Part shown: positions 56,500-64,000 of the stretch, piece after piece
Position numbering within the stretch: position 1 is the first letter of the stretch
Layout: the number at the start of each line of letters is the position of its first letter
Assembly (NCBI GenBank): GCA_019426215.1
Contig: CM033396.1
Coordinates: 38,058,503 to 38,122,502 of the forward strand
Length of the DNA stretch: 64,000 nucleotides
Source of the DNA: Buddleja alternifolia
Taxonomy: Eukaryota; Streptophyta; Magnoliopsida; Lamiales; Scrophulariaceae
Reading direction: 5' to 3'
The notes under the pieces: generated by a model
Seen by the model: only the letters and a program-made list of their open reading frames with translations
Databases searched by the model: none
Told to the model about the DNA's origin: nothing
Translations under genes and position numbers: made by a program

Positions 56500-57983
56500 T
56501 GTTCTCACAAGAATTTGTAGTACTCGAAAGTCCAGGTCGAACCCTAGAGATTGGTTGATCAAAATAATATTCAATGGGGAGGTTTGTTTGATGAATTAAT
56601 AATGACAGGAATTAAATAGGAAGTTCAATAAATGTAAAGCATCGATTCAAGGATAGTTCGTTCTTCAATTCAAGTTGATCATAGACACCTAAAATACTAT
56701 CTATTCTTTGATTACTTAGCCAAGAACATAAATAACCAGCTATTTATATCCCTATTAACTTCCGTATATCATTAACCAAAGCCCAGCACCCGGTTAAATT
56801 CTTATTATCAACTGACTCGGTATTAAGCAATCCTAATCATGTTAATAATAGCATAACGAATTAGAAGCGACTAAGGATAAACAATAGTTTAAGCAAGCGC
56901 CAACTATTTAATTTACTCTAATGTTTCCCTTAGATTATCAACGAAAATTGGGATCCTAATCATGAAAACCTAATTGCTACATGCACAAATCAAACATAAC
57001 AATTACGGATTATGAAGATTTGTTAGCAATAGATTGTAATAGATAATCAACTAATGTGCACCTTAGATTATTATCTAAACAAGCATGAACATTAAGAATA
57101 AGAAACAAAAGATAATCAAACCGTAGATAGATAGATGAAACTCCGTGTCTCACAACATGTGAATCAAAATGAACTCCCTTGAATCGAAAGAAAAACTTAG
57201 CTACTCATAATTGTAAGCATAAAACTTGAAAATACTATTTTTCTAACTCTCTTCTCTTTGTTTTCTTCTTGTTTTTTTTGTTCTTCTTCAACTCTTGCAA
57301 GACATATATATAGGCAATGAAAAGATGACATAATCATAGAGAGAATATATTCCCTCTTCCTTTATCAAGACATGGAGAATATATTCTTCCCTTTAACATC
57401 AAAGCATGGAGAATATATTCTTCCCTTTAACATCAAAGCATGGAGAATATATTCTTCTCTTTAACATCAAAGCATGGAGAATATATTCTTACCTTTACAT
57501 TCTGATTTGTCACCTCTAATTCATCGAATCTGACTTTGACTCCTTCTAGACATTTGTAGCTTTATGTGTTAGCTTTCATTTCCAACTAGTCTTGACGGAA
57601 TCCAAGACACATAACTCTAGTTATGAATTTTTCACCAAAGCTGCGCATTCCAGTCCAGTCCAGAACAGAAATCTTTATTAAATTCTTCAACACTTTCGAG
57701 CCCTTTAACTTCCGAACTGGGTCTGGACTTCTTCATAAGAAATATAGGCCTTTGTCTTAGCTTTCCAACTAGATAAAATTCAATAGAAACTAATGTCTGC
57801 ATCTCCAGATATATTAATATTTCTGAAACATCGCCAAATCTGTCATTTTGATTGAAATTGATATTTTGCACTTCAACTCTTGCCCAAATCACAAAATGAG
57901 ATAAAATCAGTTCCAATGGCCATATAATCACAATAAAATGCTAAAGATAGAGGTAATAAAATATATAAATATTGCACTTATCA
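56500..57983 (-). repeat. 3' LTR of the Athila-type element
   Basis: About 1,484 bp; in plus orientation TGTTCTCACAAG to GCACTTATCA. A TATATATA box candidate lies at 57306-57313. A 34-bp unit containing GAGAATATATTCTTCCC is repeated four times in 57368-57500. Confidence 0.8.
57368..57500. repeat. 34-bp tandem repeat inside the LTR
   Basis: Four near-identical copies of a unit containing CATGGAGAATATATTCTTCC followed by CTTTAACATCAAAG. They lie downstream of the TATA box in the element's own orientation, or in its 5' region on the other strand. Confidence 0.9.
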
Positions 57984-59202
57984 AATTCCCCCACACTTAG
58001 CTCTTGCACGTCCTCGGGCAAAGATAAAGAGAAACTAGAAAAAAAAAAAAAAACTAAAACTAAAGCCAACCACTTTCGTAGGTAACACGGTTGCATTTAG
58101 CATATGCAACAAGCCTTTAAACCCCTAGGTTACCCCTAGTGGACGAGTTTAGTCTCGTGAGGGTTTGCAGAAGATATACCCACAAAATCAATCTCTCAAT
58201 GTACAAACAAGCAAGTTCATGAAATTTTCTTTCCAAACATCATCGATTCATAACCAAAAATTAACAAAATTCGCTAGAAAGGTTAATCATGTGTCCACCA
58301 TTACTCTTGCATTCACACAAACTTCTCAAGAATTCATTTCATTTTGTAACCGCAATACTATTAATGCAACATTTAACTCAACATCATCCCTTTATATTTC
58401 CTCAAGCATGAATTAAAACGAGCAATATATTATTATTAAGCACACACTTGTCTTTTGACGCGAATACAAACATTATTCATGAATGCACCTGGTTACTCAA
58501 CAAGCGGATCATTTCATTCTGGACATAATTTGAATAGCCCTATTAGATTTCCAACACAGTAGCAGGTTTGGGCCGATAGATCCCAGACTAGATAGTCTTA
58601 GGTTATCAAGCTTGAAAACTCCTCAGGCTTAATCCCTTCAGTGTAGATAATCCCAGGTGCTATATTATATCTTCAACATTACATAGTTTACGCCTCAAGC
58701 TTTACACCGAGGAATTTCATCCGTTATTACTTTAAATCACTATCAACCAGATTAACCTTGAGGATTTTGAAGGAATTTCAGTGAGTCAAAAGTCACATAC
58801 AAAGTTATGCTAAATTACGAATTTACACGAATTTCTCTAAAAGTCTGTACTTCAACAATTATAACAATTTTCACACTACTTAACTTCTCTATTGAATCTA
58901 GTTTATTTTTCAATCAACCACTGATGAAGGGAAATAATTTTTCACTACCTTACTTGGCTGCACAATAAAGAATTTTTTTTTTAACTCATAAAACAAATAA
59001 CTAACCATCTCCCCCACACTTAAAATCTGCATTGTCCTCAATGCAACACAGAATGAAAATAAATAAATAAAAAAAATGAACAAACGAAATTAAAAAAGAT
59101 AGGGAAAAAGAAAGCAAATCTGATGATGGTCGTTCAGCCACTCTTGGGTTGCCTCCCAAGCAGCGCCTTTTTTTAAAGTCGTTGGCTCGACTTTGCAGCC
59201 TT
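57984..59202 (-). other. Polypurine tract and non-coding 3' region of the Athila-type element
   Basis: The reverse complement of 57984-58001 reads GCTAAGTGTGGGGGAATT, the polypurine tract. The rest has no frame of note but shares TAGTCTCGTGAGGGTTTGCA and GGTTGCCTCCCAAG blocks with the gypsy derivative inside MULE2. Confidence 0.8.
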
Positions 59203-62200
59203 TTAATCCAAGTGAGTTGGATTGATCAATGAAACTTCTTCAATTGTATGCTCTTGAAAACCTTCATAGAAAGGTTTAAGTCTATGTCCATTTACCTTGA
59301 ACAACTTGTTAGTTTCTAAGCTTTGAATCTCTACTGCACCATAAGAAAATACATTAATCACAACAAAAGGTCCAACCCAACGAGAACGTAACTTACCAGG
59401 CATTAATTTGAGTCTTGAGTTGTAAAGCAACACTTTTTGTCCAATCACATATTCTTTCCTAGAGATCATCTTGTCATGAAACCACTTGGTCTTCTCCTTG
59501 TAAATTCGGGAATTCTCATAAGCATCAAGGCGAATCTCCTCTAACTCTTGTAGTTGCAACTTCCTATGTATACCAGTTTGATCTCTATCTAAATTGCAAC
59601 TCTTTACAGCCCAAAACGCTTTGTGTTCCAATTCCACCGGAAGATGACACGATTTACCAAAGACTAACCTATATGGAGACATCCCAATAGGTGTTTTATA
59701 GGCTGTCCGGTACGCCCATAATGCATCTTCAAGTCGAAGACTCCAATCTTTTCGATTAGGATTTACAGTTTTTTCCAAGATGGACTTGACTTCTCGATTG
59801 GACACCTCGGCTTGCCCATTTGTCTGAGGGTGATAAGGTGTGGATGTCTTATGAAACACCCCATATTTTTTTAGCAAAGTATCCACAACTCGATTACAAA
59901 AATGGGACCCCTGATCACTTATCAACGCTTTTGGTATGCCAAACCTACTAAAAATGTTAGACTTGAGAAAACCTACAACAGCTTTAGAATCATCAGTTTG
60001 GGTGGCTTTAGCTTCCACCCACTTCGAAACATAATCAACCGCAAGTAAGATATAAACAAAACCAAAGGAGGAAGGAAAAGGTCCCATAAAATCAATACCC
60101 CATATATCAAAAATCTCACAAACAAGTATGGGCGTTTGAAGCATTTCATTCCTATGACTTAAATTCCCCGTTCTTTGACATTGTTCACAATTTTTACACA
60201 TGACATAAGCATCACGGAATAAAGTAGGCCAATAGAAACCACTATCTAACACTTTTCTTGCAGTTCTCTTAGGTCCAAAATGACCACCACACGCATAAGC
60301 ATGACAAAATTTCAAGACAGACTCTAATTCAGAATCAGGCACACATCTCCTAATAATTTGATCGGAACAAAACTTCCACAAGTATGGATCATCCCACACA
60401 TAATATTTTGCCTCACTCTTAATTTTATCTTTCTTAGCTCTACTCAAATCATCAGGTAATGTTCTAGAAACTAAATAATTCACTAAATCAGCATACCAAG
60501 GAACCATACCTTGCAGAGCAAACAATTGCTCATCCGGAAAGAATTCTTGTAGTGGCACCAGATTTTCTTTTCGCACTAATCGACTCAAATGATCTGCCAC
60601 CAAATTTTCAGCCCCCTTTTTATCTTTAATCTCCAAATCAAATTCTTGAAGAAGAAGAATCCATCTCATTAACCTCGGTTTTGATTCTTTCTTCGCCAAA
60701 AGATGTCTCAAAGCTGCATGATCAGAAAATACAATCACTTTAGATCCAAGTAGATAAGAACGAAATTTATCTAAAGCAAAAACAATAGACAAAAGTTCTT
60801 TTTCAGTAGTTGAATAATTGCACTGAGCCGCGTTAAGGGTCCGGGAAGCATAATGGATCACATGAGGTTGTTTGCCAACTCGTTGTCCTAAAACTGCTCC
60901 CATTGCATAATTACTCGCATCACACATTATTTCGAATGGAAGAGACCAATCTGGTGGCTGCATCAAAGGTGCAGTGGTTAACGCTGATTTCAGTTTATCA
61001 AAAGCATCCTTGCAGTCTTGGGTGAATTCGAAAATCACATCTTGTTGTAGCAACTTGGATAGAGGCAATGCAATCTTCGAAAAATCCTTGATGAATCTAC
61101 GATAAAAACCTGCATGGCCAAGGAAAGATCGCACATCCCTCACACATGTGGGGTAGGGTAAGTTCACAATTAAATCTACCTTAGGTTTATCTACTTCAAT
61201 ACCCCTACATGAAATAACATGTCCTAATACAATCCCTTGTTCTACCATAAAATGACATTTTTCAAAATTCAAAACAAGTTTTGTGTCAATGCAACGATCA
61301 AGCACACGAGATAAATTTTCAAGACAAGAATCAAATGAATCCCCATGCACAGTAAAATCGTCCATAAAAACTTCAATGTACTTTTCGATTAAATTGGAGA
61401 AAATACTTATCATGCAGTGCTGAAAAGTGGCTGGTGCATTGCAAAGTCCAAACGGCATCCTCCGATAAGCAAATGTTCCAAACGGACACGTGAATGTGGT
61501 TTTCTCTTGGTCTTCAGGAGCAATCACAATCTGGTTATAACCTGAGTAGCCATCAAGAAAACAATAATGAGATTTACCGGCTAATCGTTCAAGCATTTGA
61601 TCAATAAAAGGTAAAGGAAAATGGTCCTTTCTCGTTGCTGCATTCAGCTTGCGGTAATCAATGCAAACACGCCGCCCATTTGGAATCCTCGTAGGAACTA
61701 GCTCATTATTCTGGTTCTGCACTACCGTCACTCCAGATTTTTTTGGTACAACCTGAACAGGACTGACCCACTTGCTGTCTGAAATTGGGTAAATAACTCC
61801 TGCATCCAACAACTTCAGGATTTCTTTCTTTACTACATCCATCATCAATGGATTCAACCTCCTTTGAGCCTCTCTGCTTGGTTTTGAGTCATTCTCTAAC
61901 AAAATCCGGTGCATGCACATGGAAGGACTAATTTCCTTGATGTCTGCTATAGTCCATCCAATTGCTGTCTTATGATCTCGAAGCATCCTAACGAGTCTTT
62001 CCTCTTGCACCGTAGTCAGATTCCTTGCAATTATTACTGGCAAGGTCTCGGTTTCCCCTAAGTACACATACTTCAAATGCTCGGGTAAGGGCTTAAGTTC
62101 TAAACTCGGTGCCTGCAACACAGATGGAAACAATTTTGTGTGATTAAATGATAACTCAATTTTTGACACATTATACCTGCTAGGGGCTGGTGGTAAGGAC

Positions 62201-64000
62201 TGCAAAGCCATAATCATCTCTTCAACTTCATCACTAAAATTCAGATGTTCCCCGAATTGCCATAAACCATGACTGAGTACTACTTCCAATGCATCCACTT
62301 GATTTTTCTCAAAAACCTCCTGGGCTAACACATCAATAATATCAATAGAATAAACTGAATTCACATCAGGGGGATACCTCATGGATTCGAATATGCTAAA
62401 TTTGACAATCTGCCCATCGAACTCCATTGATAAAGTGGGATCATGAGCATCAATCTTTGTTCTTGCTGTTTTGAGGAAGGGGCGTCCTAGGAGGATCGGG
62501 GCTGGATTTGGGGATCCATTATCTTCCATATTCAGAACGTAAAAATCAGCTGGAAAGATTAATTTATTCACCTGCACTAACACATCCTCAAGCACCCCCT
62601 CGGGGTATGCATTAGATCGATTCGCTAATTGTATAATAACACCAGTTTGTTTCAAGGGACCCAAATTAAGAGATGCATAAATTGAATGAGGCATGACGTT
62701 AATTGATGCACCTAAATCTAACATGGCACGTTCAAACCTATTATTACCAATCACACAAGGGATAGTAAACGTACCTGGATCCTTACACTTAGGCGGCAGT
62801 TTTCGCTGGATTATTGCAGACACATTTTCATCCACCTTAATCTTCTCGTCTCCTAGTAGCTTCCTCTTCGTGGTGCATAGTTCCTTAAGGAATTTTGCAT
62901 ATCTCGGAATCTGACTAATAGCATCAAGCAGTGGAATGTTTACTGCTACCTTCCTAAATGTCTCCAATATCTCCTTCTCTTCATTTTGTTTCTTGGATTT
63001 ACTTAACCTGCTCGAAAAGGAGATGGAAACAGGAACAGTGTTAGTGGAATTATGCATGTTTGAAGGAAAACTTACCTTAGGAGCTTCGAGACTTTCTTCT
63101 TCCGGCACACTTTGAGTTGGGCTCTGAATTTCTTTTCCGCTCCGCAAAGTTACTACACTGGCATTCTCTCTAGGATTTATGATTGTTTGGGAGGGTAATT
63201 TGCCCGAACCTTGAGCTTCCATCTTGCTCATCGAAGTTGCTAACTGACTTATCTGTTTCTCTAAATTTTGGATGTTGTTTCTCATTTCCTGTTGAAATTG
63301 TTGGGTATTGTTAGCGAGAGCTTTAACAATTTCATCTAAAGCCATACCTGAATTCAAAGATTGATTCGTTTGATGTTGCTGTCGAGGCTGGAAAGAATTT
63401 TGATAACGATTTTGTCCAACTTGATTTCCATAACTGAGATTGGGGTGATCTCGCCAGCCTGGATTGTATGAATTGGAATAAGGATCGTACTTTCTTTGTT
63501 GCTGACCTGGGAATCCTCCAATGGCATTGGCTTGCTGGTTCGTTTCTTCTTGCAATGTAGGACACGCATCAGTGGGGTGTCCTGTAACTGAACAAATACC
63601 ACATACCTTCGCTACTTGCATATTTCCTACCGCCATCTGACGAACTAATGACGTTAACTCAGAAATTTGATGCTCAAGGTTAGATGAACTTACCTCATTA
63701 ACTGCTTTAGGTGTGTGGTCCAACCTCATGCCAAATTGCTGTGAATTTGCCGCCATATTGGAAATCAAATTTTTGGCAGCTGTGGGGGTTTTATCTACTA
63801 ACGCTCCTCCACTCGCTGCATCAATCATGTTCCTGTCCATATACAGTAAGCCTTCATAAAAATATTGAATTAACAATTGCTCACTTATTTGGTGGTGGGG
63901 GCAGCTTGCACACAACTTCTTAAAACGCTCCCAGTATTCGTATAATGACTCTTCATTGTACTGCCTTATGCCACAAATTTCTTTCCTTATGTTGGCAACC
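59203..64000 (-). CDS. Athila-type gag-pol polyprotein, partial at N-terminus
   Basis: One open frame of 1,570 codons to 63915, open on to the window edge (upstream codons read [10 protein letters not shown], gag sequence), so the true start is outside. Numbered from 63915: gag with CCHC knuckle C105, C108, H113, C118; protease [12 protein letters not shown] with D400 (Asp-Leu-Gly instead of Asp-Ser/Thr-Gly, usual in Athila); reverse transcriptase about 690-860 with VFMDDF (D852, D853); RNase H with D999 in IMCDASN; integrase with H1205, H1212, C1240, C1243, D1275 in GIDFMGP, D1334 in LISDQG, E1370 in NGQAE; and a C-terminal domain to about 1550. The expected catalytic residues are present with no stop or shift, so the element may still be competent. 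Confidence 0.95.
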   Translation of the reverse strand, partial: VANIRKEICGIRQYNEESLYEYWERFKKLCASCPHHQISEQLLIQYFYEGLLYMDRNMIDAASGGALVDKTPTAAKNLISNMAANSQQFGMRLDHTPKAVNEVSSSNLEHQISELTSLVRQMAVGNMQVAKVCGICSVTGHPTDACPTLQEETNQQANAIGGFPGQQQRKYDPYSNSYNPGWRDHPNLSYGNQVGQNRYQNSFQPRQQHQTNQSLNSGMALDEIVKALANNTQQFQQEMRNNIQNLEKQISQLATSMSKMEAQGSGKLPSQTIINPRENASVVTLRSGKEIQSPTQSVPEEESLEAPKVSFPSNMHNSTNTVPVSISFSSRLSKSKKQNEEKEILETFRKVAVNIPLLDAISQIPRYAKFLKELCTTKRKLLGDEKIKVDENVSAIIQRKLPPKCKDPGTFTIPCVIGNNRFERAMLDLGASINVMPHSIYASLNLGPLKQTGVIIQLANRSNAYPEGVLEDVLVQVNKLIFPADFYVLNMEDNGSPNPAPILLGRPFLKTARTKIDAHDPTLSMEFDGQIVKFSIFESMRYPPDVNSVYSIDIIDVLAQEVFEKNQVDALEVVLSHGLWQFGEHLNFSDEVEEMIMALQSLPPAPSRYNVSKIELSFNHTKLFPSVLQAPSLELKPLPEHLKYVYLGETETLPVIIARNLTTVQEERLVRMLRDHKTAIGWTIADIKEISPSMCMHRILLENDSKPSREAQRRLNPLMMDVVKKEILKLLDAGVIYPISDSKWVSPVQVVPKKSGVTVVQNQNNELVPTRIPNGRRVCIDYRKLNAATRKDHFPLPFIDQMLERLAGKSHYCFLDGYSGYNQIVIAPEDQEKTTFTCPFGTFAYRRMPFGLCNAPATFQHCMISIFSNLIEKYIEVFMDDFTVHGDSFDSCLENLSRVLDRCIDTKLVLNFEKCHFMVEQGIVLGHVISCRGIEVDKPKVDLIVNLPYPTCVRDVRSFLGHAGFYRRFIKDFSKIALPLSKLLQQDVIFEFTQDCKDAFDKLKSALTTAPLMQPPDWSLPFEIMCDASNYAMGAVLGQRVGKQPHVIHYASRTLNAAQCNYSTTEKELLSIVFALDKFRSYLLGSKVIVFSDHAALRHLLAKKESKPRLMRWILLLQEFDLEIKDKKGAENLVADHLSRLVRKENLVPLQEFFPDEQLFALQGMVPWYADLVNYLVSRTLPDDLSRAKKDKIKSEAKYYVWDDPYLWKFCSDQIIRRCVPDSELESVLKFCHAYACGGHFGPKRTARKVLDSGFYWPTLFRDAYVMCKNCEQCQRTGNLSHRNEMLQTPILVCEIFDIWGIDFMGPFPSSFGFVYILLAVDYVSKWVEAKATQTDDSKAVVGFLKSNIFSRFGIPKALISDQGSHFCNRVVDTLLKKYGVFHKTSTPYHPQTNGQAEVSNREVKSILEKTVNPNRKDWSLRLEDALWAYRTAYKTPIGMSPYRLVFGKSCHLPVELEHKAFWAVKSCNLDRDQTGIHRKLQLQELEEIRLDAYENSRIYKEKTKWFHDKMISRKEYVIGQKVLLYNSRLKLMPGKLRSRWVGPFVVINVFSYGAVEIQSLETNKLFKVNGHRLKPFYEGFQEHTIEEVSLINPTHLD

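Larger units (their letters stand above)
56500..64000 (-). mobile_element. Athila-type Ty3/gypsy retrotransposon, truncated by window edge
   Basis: Minus-oriented element with its 3' LTR at 56500-57983, a polypurine tract and 1.2 kb of non-coding sequence, and an intact gag-pol frame from 59203 to the edge. The 5' LTR and primer site lie beyond 64000, so target duplication and age cannot be read. No envelope-like frame lies between pol and the LTR. It resembles the non-autonomous element at 33.4-39.2 kb in its 3' region. Confidence 0.9.

Noticed and set aside
57984..59202. Envelope-like gene between Athila pol and LTR
   Set aside because: No open frame of useful length or membrane segment; the region is the shared non-coding 3' part.

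Overview
This is plant nuclear DNA, most likely from a eudicot. It is AT-rich, with intron-containing genes (GT-AG and one GC-AG junction) and LTR retrotransposons of the Ty1/copia and Athila-type Ty3/gypsy lineages. It also carries MULE, CACTA, hAT-like, MITE, SINE-like and Helitron-like elements. Relics of typically plant families are present: plant mobile domain (PMD), DUF1985-Ulp1 and RPA70-like. The species cannot be read from the sequence. A weak impression of an asterid/Lamiales plant rests only on remembered resemblance of the PMD relic.

Layout. 1-3.7 kb: an almost new 2.8 kb non-autonomous copia element with perfect ATTAG target duplications, probably sitting in a degraded MITE-like sequence. 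3.7-9.1 kb: 14 exons encoding the C-terminal 884 residues of a full-size PDR/ABCG transporter; the N-terminal half lies left of the window or is lost. 9.5-15.4 kb: a relic zone with a Helitron-like end, an RPA70-like relic, a gypsy integrase relic and a PMD-family pseudogene. 16.6-18.1 kb: a fold-back element with arms of about 750 bp. 18.4-26.3 kb: a worn MULE (MULE1) containing a 400-bp tandem array, an RNase H relic and a hAT-type MITE. 26.4-28.5 kb: a SINE-like insertion split by a dyad-bearing MITE, then a gypsy PPT and LTR relic.

28.8-50.8 kb: the last four exons of a second PDR copy, a pseudogene. Its third surviving exon is cut by a 20.0 kb MULE (MULE2) with an exact 9-bp target duplication, which the intact paralogue confirms. 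MULE2 carries a MURA transposase on +, a decayed DUF1985-Ulp1 gene on -, a decayed ATHILA ORF1-like gene, a captured Cys-rich fragment and striking arrays of short palindromes. A 5.8 kb non-autonomous gypsy element is inserted just before the MURA stop codon. This convergent MURA/Ulp1 layout resembles the Kaonashi-type MULEs described in Arabidopsis.

50.8-56.5 kb: small DNA elements (a TIR element, a CACTA with TSD ATT, a 119-bp MITE) and an RNase H-like pseudogene. 56.5-64 kb: an Athila-type gypsy element on - with one LTR and an uninterrupted gag-pol frame open to the window edge. Its non-coding 3' region resembles that of the non-autonomous element inside MULE2, so a relative of it may have mobilised that element.

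The only host gene with an intact reading frame is the PDR transporter. The rest is nested mobile DNA, and target-site duplications give much of the order of insertion. All coordinates come from reading the sequence by eye; splice sites are inferred from consensus, phase continuity and family knowledge.
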